A stretch of 64,000 nt of DNA from assembly GCA_945952465.1 (NCBI GenBank), contig CAMFIB010000001.1:1488001-1552000 (forward strand), read 5' to 3'. Positions 30,362 through 38,498 of the stretch are shown here, in pieces. Below the pieces are notes generated by a model. It did not search any database. It worked only from the letters and a program-made list of their open reading frames with translations, and was not told where the DNA came from. This DNA comes from an uncultured Pseudomonadota bacterium (GTDB lineage: Bacteria > Pseudomonadota > Gammaproteobacteria > Burkholderiales > Burkholderiaceae_C). The number at the start of each line of letters is the position of its first letter. Position 1 is the stretch's first letter. A program made the translations under genes and the position numbers.

Positions 30362-30739
30362 ATGTTCTTCGCCCCCACCGTCGTCCGCCGCAACGCCTAC
30401 GTGTCGCCCCGCGCCCTGGACCGCACGCTCGAGCGCTTGCTCGACACCGCCTTCACCAGCGCCCGCAACCCCGCCAGCCTGGCACAGGACGACACCACCT
30501 ACACCCTCACGCTGGACCTGCCCGGCGTTGACAAGGCCCAACTGGCGATCCAGATCGAAGACCAGTTCGTCCGCATCAACACCACCGCCGAAGCCCCGCG
30601 CCCGTTCAAGGCCGCGTATGAGCTGCCCACCGAGATCGACGCCGCCGCCAGCCAGGCCAAGCTGGAAAACGGCGTGCTCACGCTCACGCTCGGCAAGAAA
30701 GTGCCGGTCAGCCACGCCACCACGCTGGCGATCAATTGA
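30362..30739 (+). CDS. Small heat-shock protein, Hsp20/alpha-crystallin family
   Basis: 125 residues. The alpha-crystallin domain spans about 40-118: YTLTLDLPGVDKAQLAIQIE at the front, then a shortened middle (FVRINTTAEAPRPFKAAYEL), then the A-x-x-x-NGVLTLTLGKK end (KLENGVLTLTLGKKVPVSHA). It binds unfolding proteins without ATP and holds them for refolding. The protein is shorter than common Hsp20s, lacking the usual R-x-Y/F-x-R loop length, so it is a compact variant. A sigma32-type promoter precedes it, and a bidirectional terminator follows. Confidence 0.88.
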   Translation: MFFAPTVVRRNAYVSPRALDRTLERLLDTAFTSARNPASLAQDDTTYTLTLDLPGVDKAQLAIQIEDQFVRINTTAEAPRPFKAAYELPTEIDAAASQAKLENGVLTLTLGKKVPVSHATTLAIN

Positions 30740-30756
30740 GGGCAGCCCTCGGGATT

Positions 30757-30815
30757 GCTACCAATTCAATAGCTGACATCGCCTATCTGGCGCTGACTTC
30801 CGGCCGATTTCATTC
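30757..30815 (+). repeat. Repeat family 1, copy after hsp20
   Basis: TTCAATAGC block followed by GGCGCTGACTTCCGGCCGAT. The core is identical over more than 20 bases to the copy at 42442. It lies in the 3' untranslated region of the hsp20 gene, just before its terminator. Confidence 0.8.
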
Positions 30816-30836
30816 AAAAATCGCCGCTCACCGACG

Positions 30837-30862
30837 AAAAAGCCGCCCAAGGGCGGCTTTTT
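30837..30862. terminator. Bidirectional intrinsic terminator
   Basis: AAAAA-GCCGCCC, loop AA, GGGCGGC-TTTTT. A perfect stem with A- and T-runs serves both converging genes: hsp20 on the plus strand and the large lipoprotein gene on the minus strand (stop at 30881). Confidence 0.9.
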
Positions 30863-30880
30863 CATTTCAGGCAGGCCGGC

Positions 30881-33088
30881 TCAGGGGAACAGGCTGTTGT
30901 TGGTGATCGGGAATGGCACGCTGTCGCTGCTGCCGTAATTGGCGGTGTTGCGGATGCGGGCGATGAAGGCCGCCAGATCGCTGATGTCGCGCGAGCCCGT
31001 GTAGAGCACGTTGTCCCCCGGGAAGCTGATGGACGCATTGGCCCCCGTCAGTTCGGCCGGAATCACCCCGGCCGCCGCGCCGCCGACGTTGATCGCCGCG
31101 ATGAAGCGGTCGACCGTGATGGCGCCCGCCGCAGTGGCGGTCAGGCCGGTGATGCTGCCCTGGAAGGCATAGACCGTCTCGGCCGTCTGGCTGATGCCGC
31201 CACCGGCGCCCATCACGGTGCCGGTGTTGGCCACCGGCGTGGTGCTGTCGGGCTGAATGGTGACGATGGTGCCAACGGCCATGTCGGTGCTGGCGGTCCA
31301 CACGTAAGCGGCCTCGCCACTGGCCGGGAATCCGGTGGCGGTCAGATCGCGGTCGGTGAAGCCGATCTGGGTGCCGGCAGTGATCGCCTTCAACAGCACG
31401 AAAGCAAAAGCGTCGGGGCTGTCGGCATTGGCGCCGATGAAAGCGATGTCCCCCGCCGTCAGCAGCGTGGCCGGCGCGGCGGCGGTGGTGAAGTTCAGCG
31501 TGGTCGCGCTGGTGATGCCGGCGTAGGCATTGCCCGCCACGTCGCGGATCACGCCACTGGCCATTTGCACGTTGTAGGCGGTGTTGGCGCGCAGCGGCGT
31601 GGTGGGCGTGACCGTGACGGTGCTGCCGCTGATGGAGACCTGCGCCGTGTCGGTCACGGCGATGGTGCGGGTATCGGCGCTGCTGCCGATGACGATGTTG
31701 CCGGTGCCGGCGACCACCGCCTCGTTGAAATCCAGGCGGATCGGGCCAACCGGCACGTTCACAGCGTCGTCGGCCGGGTTGCTGCCGCCCAGCAGCGGCG
31801 CGCTGGTGTCGGACGAGCCCACCACCTTGAAGCGCAAGGCGGCCGCGTCGCTCACGGCCGCAGCGCCGTTGCCGGCGCTGTCGCGCACCACGCCGGCGGC
31901 GTAGGTGATGCTGTAGGTGCCGCCGGCCAGCAGGTCGGCCGTGGGATTGAGGGTGAGTGTCGAGCCGCTGATGCGGACCTGGCTGGCGTCGGTGACGGCG
32001 ATGGTGCGGGTGTCGCCCGCGCCATTGCTGATCGTGAGGTTGCCGGTGCCGGCGCTGATGGCCTGGCTGAAGTTGAGGTAGAGGTTGCTCGCCGGGCCCA
32101 CCGCATTGGCGCTGGTGGTGGGCGCATAGACCAGCATCTCGGGCTTGCCGGTGCCGCCGCCGATCTCGCTCACCACGTACAGAGACCGCTGGCTGTCCAT
32201 CACCATGCCCTCGTTCTGCGCGGTGGCGCCAACGTTCAGCGTGCTGACGACGCGGCCGGTGCGGTCGACCTGCACCACCTTGCCGTCAGGCGCGCTCAGC
32301 ACCAGCAACTGGCCGTAGTCGGTGGAGCCGGTGGGCAGCACGTTGGAGAGCGCGAACACATCGTTGAGCGCAGTCAGGCCGAGCAGCGCGGGGTCGAACA
32401 GGTTGGTGGAATTCTCGGTCGTGGCCGAACCGTTGGAGGCCGTGCCGGCCGCGAAGTCCACCGTGGTCTGGAAGATGCCCGAAGGCCCCGACTCCTTCAC
32501 CGCGACGAAACCGCCGGTCTGCGCGTCGAACCCCACGCCCTCGATGCCGATGTTGCCGATCGTCGTGCCCAGCTTCACACGGCGAATGGCGGCGGGCAGC
32601 AGCGTGCCGCCAGCCACGTAGCTGAATTCATTGAGCTGCCGCAGCCGCTCTTCCACCACGACGAACTTGCCGCCGCCGATGTAGGCGATGCCTTCGGGGT
32701 CGTTGATGGCAGGGTCGCCGGAGGTGGTGGCGCCGAACACCATCGAATTGACCAACACACCCTGCTTGCTCACCTGCACAACCGCGGTGCCGCCATCACC
32801 CACGACGAACAGCGTGTCCGTGTCCTTGTTGTAGGTGATGCCGGAAGCCTCTTCGGCCAGGCGGTTGGTCGCCACGGTGCCCACCGGCAGGCTGTATCGG
32901 CCGGTCAACACGTAGTTGGCCACCTCAACGGTCTGGCCGGGCGCGGTGAAAGCCAGCGTGGGCGCGGCCAGCACCGGTGCAGGAGAGGCGCTGTCGCCGC
33001 CGCCCCCGCCGCCACCACAGGCGGTCAGGGCAACCGCCACCACGGCGGCGGCGGATACGGACAGGAATCGGGGCAGGGAATGGGCCAT
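30881..33088 (-). CDS. Multidomain surface lipoprotein: SdiA-regulated-like propeller plus Ig-like repeats
   Basis: 735 residues from the ATG at 33088. A lipoprotein signal ends at the lipobox LTAC followed by seven Gly. Residues ~45-320 look like an SdiA-regulated/YjiK-type beta-propeller (EEASGITYNKDTDTLFVVGD, NDPEGIAYIGGGKFVVVEER, ESGPSGIFQTTVDF). Two SwmB-type Ig-like repeats follow (~320-425 and ~430-530); both share GTGN(L/I).I...GDTRTIAVTD and TY...YA.GVVRD.AGN. The last ~200 residues (GDIAFIGANADSPDAFAFVL, TAGTQIGFTDRDL) resemble a beta-rich domain common at the ends of large secreted proteins. Probably anchored in the outer membrane; ligand unknown. Confidence 0.75.
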   Translation of the reverse strand: MAHSLPRFLSVSAAAVVAVALTACGGGGGGGDSASPAPVLAAPTLAFTAPGQTVEVANYVLTGRYSLPVGTVATNRLAEEASGITYNKDTDTLFVVGDGGTAVVQVSKQGVLVNSMVFGATTSGDPAINDPEGIAYIGGGKFVVVEERLRQLNEFSYVAGGTLLPAAIRRVKLGTTIGNIGIEGVGFDAQTGGFVAVKESGPSGIFQTTVDFAAGTASNGSATTENSTNLFDPALLGLTALNDVFALSNVLPTGSTDYGQLLVLSAPDGKVVQVDRTGRVVSTLNVGATAQNEGMVMDSQRSLYVVSEIGGGTGKPEMLVYAPTTSANAVGPASNLYLNFSQAISAGTGNLTISNGAGDTRTIAVTDASQVRISGSTLTLNPTADLLAGGTYSITYAAGVVRDSAGNGAAAVSDAAALRFKVVGSSDTSAPLLGGSNPADDAVNVPVGPIRLDFNEAVVAGTGNIVIGSSADTRTIAVTDTAQVSISGSTVTVTPTTPLRANTAYNVQMASGVIRDVAGNAYAGITSATTLNFTTAAAPATLLTAGDIAFIGANADSPDAFAFVLLKAITAGTQIGFTDRDLTATGFPASGEAAYVWTASTDMAVGTIVTIQPDSTTPVANTGTVMGAGGGISQTAETVYAFQGSITGLTATAAGAITVDRFIAAINVGGAAAGVIPAELTGANASISFPGDNVLYTGSRDISDLAAFIARIRNTANYGSSDSVPFPITNNSLFP

Positions 33089-33182
33089 TGGAGGGTTCGG
33101 GGTTGAAGACAAACCCCGCAATGTGCGCGGCGCACATGGCAATTCCGTGACATGGCCCCGCAGCGCGCGGGCCCGTCGGGGC

Positions 33183-34238
33183 TCAGACCGGCGCGGCGGA
33201 CAGGCTGTCGATGGCCCAGCGCGGTTTCACGTCGAACGCATAGCAGGTGCTGGCGTCTTCGGCGCCGGCCTGCAAACGCATCGCGGCGGCCATGGCGATC
33301 ATGGCGCCGTTGTCGGTGCACAGGTGCAGCTCGGGGTAGTGCACGCGCACGCCGGCCTTGGCGCAGGCGGCGTTCAGCCGTTCGCGCAAATGCCGGTTGG
33401 CGCCGACGCCGCCGGCCACCACCAGCCGTTTCATGCCAGCCTGCTTCAGCGCGCTCATGCTCTTGGCGACCAGCACGTCGACGATGGCGGCCTGGGTGCT
33501 GGCGGCGAGGTCGGCCTTGCGGGCGTCCAGTTCGTCGCCGAGCTTCCTGGCCTGCGTCAGCACGGCCGTCTTGAGGCCGGCGAAGGAGAAGTCGAGGTCG
33601 CCGCTGTGCAGCAGCGGGCGCGGCAGCTTGAAGGCCGCGCCGTCGCCCTGCTCTGCCAGCTTGGAGAGCGCGGGGCCGCCGGGGTAGCCCAGGCCCATGA
33701 GCTTGGCCGATTTGTCGAAGGCTTCGCCGGCCGCGTCGTCGATGGACTCGCCCAGCAGCTCGTAAGAGCCCACCTCGCGCACCGCCATCAACTGCGTGTG
33801 GCCGCCGGACACCAGCAGCGCGACGAAAGGAAACTGCGGCGGGTCGGCACTGAGAAAGGGCGACAGCACATGCCCTTCGAGGTGGTGCACGCCCAGCACC
33901 GGCTTGGCCAGCGCCGCGCCGAGCGCGCAGGCCACACCGGCGCCGACCAGCAGCGCGCCGGCCAGGCCGGGCCCGCGGGTGTAGGCGACGACGTCGACCG
34001 CATCCAGCGTCTCGCCGGCCTCGGCCAGCACCGTTTCAGCCAGCGGCAGCACGCGGCGGATGTGGTCGCGGCTGGCCAGTTCGGGCACCACGCCGCCATA
34101 GGCCTGGTGCATGCTGATCTGCGTGTGCAGCGCATGGGCCAGCAGGCGGGGCACTTCACCGGCGCGCGCGCGCACCAGCGCAACGCCGGTCTCGTCGCAC
34201 GAGGATTCGATGCCCAGCACCGTGAAGTCGGTCCACAT
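33183..34238 (-). CDS. tsaD: tRNA N6-threonylcarbamoyladenosine transferase TsaD
   Basis: 351 residues. It transfers threonylcarbamoyl to A37 of ANN-decoding tRNAs with TsaB and TsaE. Seen are [16 protein letters not shown] at the N-terminus, the metal-binding HLEGH near 110, [13 protein letters not shown] near 135, [19 protein letters not shown] near 165 and [15 protein letters not shown] near 275. Full length. The ATG at 34238 follows the TACACT element by nine bases. Confidence 0.97.
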   Translation of the reverse strand: MWTDFTVLGIESSCDETGVALVRARAGEVPRLLAHALHTQISMHQAYGGVVPELASRDHIRRVLPLAETVLAEAGETLDAVDVVAYTRGPGLAGALLVGAGVACALGAALAKPVLGVHHLEGHVLSPFLSADPPQFPFVALLVSGGHTQLMAVREVGSYELLGESIDDAAGEAFDKSAKLMGLGYPGGPALSKLAEQGDGAAFKLPRPLLHSGDLDFSFAGLKTAVLTQARKLGDELDARKADLAASTQAAIVDVLVAKSMSALKQAGMKRLVVAGGVGANRHLRERLNAACAKAGVRVHYPELHLCTDNGAMIAMAAAMRLQAGAEDASTCYAFDVKPRWAIDSLSAAPV

Positions 34239-34253
34239 AGGGGCGCAAGTGTA
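34239..34253 (-). promoter_or_regulatory. -10-like TACACT directly before tsaD
   Basis: On the minus strand TACACT occupies 34253-34248 and the tsaD ATG starts at 34238. The predicted transcription start falls two or three bases before the ATG, so the message would be almost leaderless. Same layout as at 7230 and 52133. Confidence 0.4.
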
Positions 34254-34284
34254 GGGGACAGGCATGGGCACTGGACACATCAAG

Positions 34285-34362
34285 CCGCCGCGCCGAGCCG
34301 CCCCAAGCAAAGGCAGTCCCCTCGGGGGGGCAGCGACCCACACGCAGCGGGGGAGCGTGGGG
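34285..34362 (+). repeat. Repeat family 2, copy upstream of nasT
   Basis: A GC-rich block with CCCCTCGGGGGG, then CAGCGA(C)CCACACGCAG, then AGCGTGGGGG. It matches the copy at 58798-58876 in the same order and spacing. It lies between tsaD and nasT and is open in frame with nasT. Confidence 0.7.
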
Positions 34363-34398
34363 GCATCACTCTGGCGTGAATCTTGCGCTGTTCGGGGC

Positions 34399-35022
34399 AT
34401 GAAGGAAGCCTTGCGCATCGTGGTGGTGGCACCGGACCTCGTCGTCGATCCGGCGGACGAGGACGCGCTGGCCCAGGCCGAGCGCTCCCGCAGCCTGCGC
34501 ATCGGCCTGCTGGAAGGCGGCTTCAACCTCATCGCCATCCTGCCGGCCGACACCTTCCTGACCGAGCGCCTGAGCCAGCTCCAGCCCGACATGGTCATCG
34601 TCGACGCCGAAAGCGCCGCGCGCGACGCGCTGGAGCATGTGGTGGTGGCCACCCGCGACGAGCGCCGCCCCATCGTCATGTTCACCAATGACCACGACAC
34701 GCTGCTGGCCCGCGAGGCGGTGGCGGCGGGCGTGTCGGCCTATGTGGTGGCCGGCCTGTCCACCGAGCGCATCCGCCCGATCCTCGACGTGGCGATGGCG
34801 CGCTTCCAGCACGAGCAGTCGCTGCGGCAGGAGCTGGCCGACGCCCGCTCGGAGCTGTCGGGCCGAAAGCTGATCGACCGCGCCAAGGGCCTGCTGATGC
34901 AGCGCCAGGGCCTCAGCGAACAAGAGGCCTACGACAAGCTGCGCAAGGCCGCCATGAACAAGGGCCTGAAGCTGCATGAAGTGGCGCAGCGCATGCTCGA
35001 CATGGCCGACCTGCTGGCCTGA
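34399..35022 (+). CDS. nasT: NasT-type ANTAR antitermination regulator
   Basis: 207 residues. The N-terminal ~125 are a receiver-like domain ([36 protein letters not shown]). The C-terminal ANTAR domain (about 140-200) has [24 protein letters not shown] and ends with the usual [21 protein letters not shown] proteins bind paired hairpins in leader RNA and prevent termination. In nitrate assimilation, NasS holds NasT inactive until nitrate binds. The target is probably the nrtA leader just downstream, which has a strong terminator. No NasS gene is in the window. ATG 34399 is used; the open frame upstream is repeat DNA. Confidence 0.9.
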   Translation: MKEALRIVVVAPDLVVDPADEDALAQAERSRSLRIGLLEGGFNLIAILPADTFLTERLSQLQPDMVIVDAESAARDALEHVVVATRDERRPIVMFTNDHDTLLAREAVAAGVSAYVVAGLSTERIRPILDVAMARFQHEQSLRQELADARSELSGRKLIDRAKGLLMQRQGLSEQEAYDKLRKAAMNKGLKLHEVAQRMLDMADLLA

Positions 35023-35042
35023 CATCTCGGTTTTGGTGCACC

Positions 35043-35057
35043 GCACAAATCCGGTGC
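35043..35057 (+). promoter_or_regulatory. NtrC-type binding site
   Basis: GCAC-N7-GTGC (GCACAAATCCGGTGC), the exact half-site spacing of the NtrC dyad. A further half-site TTGGTGCA lies just upstream at 35034. The centre is about 86 bases before the predicted sigma54 start at 35136, a normal distance for an enhancer-binding protein. Confidence 0.65.
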
Positions 35058-35109
35058 GCTTCACCTCCCCGCACAACCCGCGCCTGCCCGAAAAAACCCG
35101 CCATACGGC

Positions 35110-35125
35110 TGGCACGGCGGTTGCT
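35110..35125 (+). promoter_or_regulatory. Sigma54 promoter of nrtA
   Basis: TGGCACGGCGGTTGCT matches the -24/-12 consensus TGGCACG-N4-TTGCW at every fixed position. The GG and GC dinucleotides have the required 10-base gap. Predicted start near 35136, just before the leader hairpin and about 163 bases before the nrtA ATG. Confidence 0.85.
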
Positions 35126-35132
35126 TAACCCT

Positions 35133-35155
35133 CTGCAAGACTGAACAAGTCGCAG
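35133..35155 (+). promoter_or_regulatory. Leader hairpin, candidate ANTAR (NasT) target
   Basis: GACT-GAACA-AGTC forms the inner stem and CTGC/GCAG the outer stem. It is the first structure of the predicted nrtA transcript, followed within 40 bases by a terminator. ANTAR targets are two small stems with six-base loops; only this one is clear here, and its loop can be drawn as five or seven bases, so the identification is tentative. Confidence 0.4.
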
Positions 35156-35194
35156 GCGAACCACCCAACGGCGGGCGGCGGACCTGAACCGGAC

Positions 35195-35265
35195 AAAGGC
35201 GTCCCCATGCGTTGCCGCGAGCCCATGCGCTTGCAGCAACGCGATGTGGACGCCTTTTTGTTTTT
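35195..35265 (+). terminator. Attenuator-type terminator in the nrtA leader
   Basis: AAAGGCGTCC...GCGTTGC (35195-35215) pairs with GCAACGCG...GGACGCCTTT (35236-35257) in a stem of about 20 base pairs, followed by a T-rich tract. It stands between the sigma54 promoter and the nrtA start, so it would block nrtABC expression unless antiterminated, as known for NasT/NasR leaders. Confidence 0.85.
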
Positions 35266-35298
35266 GCGATTTTCTTTTTGGCAACTCTTGGAGGTTTC

Positions 35299-36543
35299 AT
35301 GACCGATCTCTTGCAACACAAACTGAGCCGCCGCACCGTGCTGCAGGCCGCCGCCGTGGGGGCCGTGGGCATCAACCCCGCGCTGCGCGCCGCGGTGTAC
35401 GCGCAGGGCAGCGACAAGCCCGAGAAGGAAGAGGTCAAGATCGGCTTCATTCCCCTGACCGACTGCGCCAGCGTGGTGATGGCTTCGGTGATGGGCTTCG
35501 ACAAAAAATACGGCGTGAAGATCGTGCCCAGCAAGGAAGCCTCGTGGGCCGGCGTGCGCGACAAGCTGGTCAGCGGCGAGCTGGACATGGCCCACGTGCT
35601 GTACGGCCTGATCTACGGCGTGCATATGGGCACCGCCGGCCCGAAGAAAGACATGGCGGTGCTGATGAGCCTGAACAACAACGGCCAGGCCATCACGCTG
35701 TCGAAGGCGCTGGCCGACAAGGGCGCCGTCGACGGGCCCTCGCTGGCCAAGGTGATGGCCGCCAACAAGCGCGAGTACACCTTTGCCGGCACCTTCCCCA
35801 CCGGCACCCACGCGATGTGGATGCACTACTGGCTGGCGGCATCCGGCATCAACCCGGTCAGCGACGCCAAGCTCATCACCGTGCCGCCGCCGCAGATGGT
35901 GGCAAACATGCGCGTGGGCAACATGGACGGCTTCTGCGTGGGCGAGCCGTGGAACCACCGCGCCATCATCGACGGCATCGGCGTGACCGCCATCACCACG
36001 CAGGACATCTGGAAAGACCACCCGGAAAAAACGCTGGGCACCACGGCCGATTTCGTCAAGAAGCACCCCAACACCTGCCGCGCCGTGATGGCCGCCATTC
36101 TGGAGGCCGGCCGCTGGATCGACGCCAGCCTGCAGAACAAGAACAAGATGGCCGAGACGGTGGCCGAGAAGTCCTACATCAACACCGGCGTGGACGCCAT
36201 CAACCAGCGCATCCTGGGCCGCTACCAGAACGGCATGGGCAAGACCTGGGACGACCCCAACCACATGAAGTTCTTCAACGACGGCGCGGTGAACTTCCCC
36301 TACCTCAGCGACGGCATGTGGTTCATCACGCAGCACAAGCGCTGGGGCCTCATCAAGGAACACCCGGACTACCTGGGCGTGGCCAAGCAGGTGAACCAGA
36401 TCGAGCTGTACAAGCAGGCCGCCTCCATGGCCAAGGTCAGCGTGCCAAAGGACGTGATGCGCAGCAGCAAGCTGATGGACGGCGTGGTCTGGGACGGCAA
36501 GGACCCGAAGAAGTACGCCGACGGTTTCAAGATCAAGGCCTGA
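35299..36543 (+). CDS. nrtA: Nitrate ABC transporter, substrate-binding protein (NrtA/NasF type)
   Basis: 414 residues. The N-terminus LSRRTVLQAAAVGAVGINPA has a twin-arginine signal, so it is exported folded to the periplasm. Family blocks are KIGFIPLTDCASVVMASVMG near 48, NNNGQAITLSKALADKGAVD near 130, TFPTGTHAMWMHYWLAASGI near 165 and FCVGEPWNHRAIIDGIGVTA near 215. These mark the NrtA/CmpA nitrate-nitrite-bicarbonate binders; the nasA/nirB neighbours argue for nitrate. The signal peptide also separates it from the cytoplasmic sensor NasS. A good GGAGG lies five bases before the ATG at 35299. Confidence 0.93.
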   Translation: MTDLLQHKLSRRTVLQAAAVGAVGINPALRAAVYAQGSDKPEKEEVKIGFIPLTDCASVVMASVMGFDKKYGVKIVPSKEASWAGVRDKLVSGELDMAHVLYGLIYGVHMGTAGPKKDMAVLMSLNNNGQAITLSKALADKGAVDGPSLAKVMAANKREYTFAGTFPTGTHAMWMHYWLAASGINPVSDAKLITVPPPQMVANMRVGNMDGFCVGEPWNHRAIIDGIGVTAITTQDIWKDHPEKTLGTTADFVKKHPNTCRAVMAAILEAGRWIDASLQNKNKMAETVAEKSYINTGVDAINQRILGRYQNGMGKTWDDPNHMKFFNDGAVNFPYLSDGMWFITQHKRWGLIKEHPDYLGVAKQVNQIELYKQAASMAKVSVPKDVMRSSKLMDGVVWDGKDPKKYADGFKIKA

Positions 36544-36564
36544 CAGGGCAAAGGAGTACCCACC

Positions 36565-37554
36565 ATGGTTGCCGCTGTTTTCCACGAGTTGCCGCCCGAG
36601 AGCGGCGCGCCCTCGCCCGCCGCCATCGTGCGCAAGGCCGAGACCACGGTGGTCGGCGCCAAGCCGGCCGCCAACGACGCCACCGCACCGGCCACCGCAC
36701 CGGCCACCGCACCGGCCACCGCACCGGCCACCGCACCGGCCGCCGCGCCGGTGCCGCGCAAGCCCACGTTCGACTGGTCGGCCCTGCTGCTGCGGGTGCT
36801 GCCGCCGCTCTTCGGGCTCGGCCTGCTGGTGGGGGTGTGGGCGCTGGTGTCCATCACCACCAAGGGCAGCATCCCGTCGCCGGCCGAGACGCTGCAGCAG
36901 GCCATCACGGTCTTCAGCGACCCGTTCTACAGGAAGGGGCCGAACGACCAGGGCGTGGGCTGGAACGTGCTGCTCTCGCTGCAGCGCGTGGGCATGGGCT
37001 TCGGCCTGGCCGCGCTGGTGGGCATTCCGCTGGGTTTCATGATCGGCCGCTTCACCTTCCTGAGCCGCATGTTCAACCCGCTGATCAGCCTGCTGCGGCC
37101 GGTGTCGCCGCTGGCCTGGCTGCCGATCGGCCTGCTGGTGTTCAAGGGCGCCAACCCGGCCGCCATCTGGACCATCTTCATCTGCTCGATCTGGCCCATG
37201 ATCATCAACACCGCGGTGGGCGTGCAGCGCGTGCCGCAGGACTACATGAACGTGGCCCGCGTGCTCAACCTGAGCGAATGGAAGATCGTCTCCAAGATCC
37301 TGTTCCCCGCCGTGCTGCCCTACACGCTCACCGGCGTGCGCCTGGCGGTGGGCACCGCCTGGCTGGTGATCGTGGCGGCCGAGATGCTGACCGGCGGCGT
37401 GGGCATCGGCTTCTGGATCTGGGACGAGTGGAACAACCTCAACGTGAAAAACATCATCGTGGCGATCTTCGTGATCGGCGGCGTCGGCCTGCTGCTGGAG
37501 TTCGCGCTGATCAAGCTGGCCACGGCATTTACTTTTGAAGAGGTGAAATCATGA
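36565..37554 (+). CDS. nrtB: Nitrate ABC transporter permease
   Basis: 329 residues. The first ~70 are an unusual cytoplasmic extension with a perfect tandem repeat (five APAT units). The membrane part has about six helices (LLRVLPPLFGLGLLVGVWAL first) and the permease EAA-type loop near 225 (YMNVARVLNLSEWKIVSKIL). The FKGANPAAIWTIFICSIWPM stretch is typical of the NrtB/SsuC group. It is 21 bases after nrtA and overlaps the ATPase gene by four. Confidence 0.93.
   Translation: MVAAVFHELPPESGAPSPAAIVRKAETTVVGAKPAANDATAPATAPATAPATAPATAPAAAPVPRKPTFDWSALLLRVLPPLFGLGLLVGVWALVSITTKGSIPSPAETLQQAITVFSDPFYRKGPNDQGVGWNVLLSLQRVGMGFGLAALVGIPLGFMIGRFTFLSRMFNPLISLLRPVSPLAWLPIGLLVFKGANPAAIWTIFICSIWPMIINTAVGVQRVPQDYMNVARVLNLSEWKIVSKILFPAVLPYTLTGVRLAVGTAWLVIVAAEMLTGGVGIGFWIWDEWNNLNVKNIIVAIFVIGGVGLLLEFALIKLATAFTFEEVKS
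36682..36741 (+). repeat. Five-unit 12-bp tandem repeat inside nrtB
   Basis: The unit ACCGCACCGGCC occurs five times without a mismatch, encoding TAPA repeats in the N-terminal extension of NrtB. The units are whole codons, so copy-number change would keep the frame. Confidence 0.95.
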
Positions 37555-38390
37555 GCGACAACCTGACCACCAGGTACATCGAAATCCAAGGCGTCGAACA
37601 GAGCTTCAAGACGGCCAAGGGCCCGTTCTGCGCGCTGCAGGACGTGAGCCTCACGGTCGCCAAGGGCGAGTTCGTCACGCTGATCGGCCACTCGGGCTGC
37701 GGCAAGTCCACGCTGCTGAACCTGATCGCCGGGCTCACCAAGCCGACCCACGGCAACCTGATCTGCGCCAACCGCGAGATCAGCGGCCCCGGCCCGGAAC
37801 GCGCGGTGGTGTTCCAGAACCATTCGCTGCTGCCGTGGCTGACCTGCTTCGACAACGTCTACCTCGCGGTGGAACGGGTGTTCGGCGCCTCCAGCCTCGT
37901 CACCGGCAAGACGCCGGAAGGCAAGGCCAGGCTGAAGGAACGCACCGACGCGGCGCTGGCGCTGGTCGGCCTGACGCACGCAGCGCACAAGCGGCCCGGC
38001 GAAATCTCGGGCGGCATGAAGCAGCGCGTCGGCATTGCCCGCGCGCTGAGCATGGAGCCCAAGGTGCTGCTGATGGACGAGCCCTTCGGCGCGCTCGACG
38101 CGCTGACCCGCGCCAAGCTGCAGGACGAGCTGCTGGCCATCGTGGCGGCCACGCAGAGCACGGTGGTGATGGTGACGCACGACGTGGACGAGGCCGTGCT
38201 GCTCTCCGATCGCATCGTGATGATGACCAACGGCCCGGCCGCCACCATCGGCGAGGTGCTGAAGGTCGAGCTGGCCCGGCCGCGCTCGCGGGTGGAACTG
38301 GCGGAAAACACCGCCTACCTGCACTACCGCAAGGCCGTCATCGACTTCCTGTACACGCGCCAGTCGCACGTCGAGAAGATGGCGGCCTGA
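37551..38390 (+). CDS. Nitrate ABC transporter ATP-binding protein
   Basis: 279 residues, NrtD-like. Walker A GHSGCGKST near 45, Q-loop VVFQNHSLLPWLTCFDNVYL near 87, signature ISGGMKQRVGIARAL near 150, Walker B VLLMDEPFGALDALT near 172 and H-loop VMVTHDVDEAVLL near 205 are intact. It lacks the extra NrtA-like domain of cyanobacterial NrtC. The LLPWLT segment is typical of nitrate/sulfonate/taurine importers. It energises uptake with NrtA and NrtB and is translationally coupled to nrtB (ATGA). Confidence 0.93.
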   Translation: MSDNLTTRYIEIQGVEQSFKTAKGPFCALQDVSLTVAKGEFVTLIGHSGCGKSTLLNLIAGLTKPTHGNLICANREISGPGPERAVVFQNHSLLPWLTCFDNVYLAVERVFGASSLVTGKTPEGKARLKERTDAALALVGLTHAAHKRPGEISGGMKQRVGIARALSMEPKVLLMDEPFGALDALTRAKLQDELLAIVAATQSTVVMVTHDVDEAVLLSDRIVMMTNGPAATIGEVLKVELARPRSRVELAENTAYLHYRKAVIDFLYTRQSHVEKMAA

Positions 38391-38444
38391 GCGGGCGGCG
38401 GGCCGGGCCGCAAGCGGGCTGGTGGCACAATCAAACGGCGAAAC

Positions 38445-38471
38445 GGCGCGCCCGGCCACGGCCGGCGCGCC
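38445..38471 (+). terminator. Probable terminator after the nrt operon
   Basis: A very stable stem of GGCGCGCCCGGCC with GGCCGGCGCGCC, followed by TTGTGTG. It starts 55 bases after the last nrt stop. The U-tract is poor, so it may be weak or Rho-assisted. Confidence 0.5.
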
Positions 38472-38498
38472 TTGTGTGAACCCAGCCGAAAGCCCCGT

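Noticed and set aside
35299-36543. Reading the NrtA-like protein as the nitrate sensor NasS
   Set aside because: It has a twin-arginine export signal and is followed by permease and ATPase genes, so it is the transporter's binding protein.
36682-36741. Tandem repeat as a possible CRISPR array
   Set aside because: Units are 12 bases, contiguous, without spacers, and lie in frame inside nrtB. No CRISPR array was seen anywhere in the window.
35244-37538. 764-codon plus-strand frame across nrtA and nrtB
   Set aside because: It overlaps two clear transporter genes in a different frame and is low-complexity Arg/Gly/His sequence.
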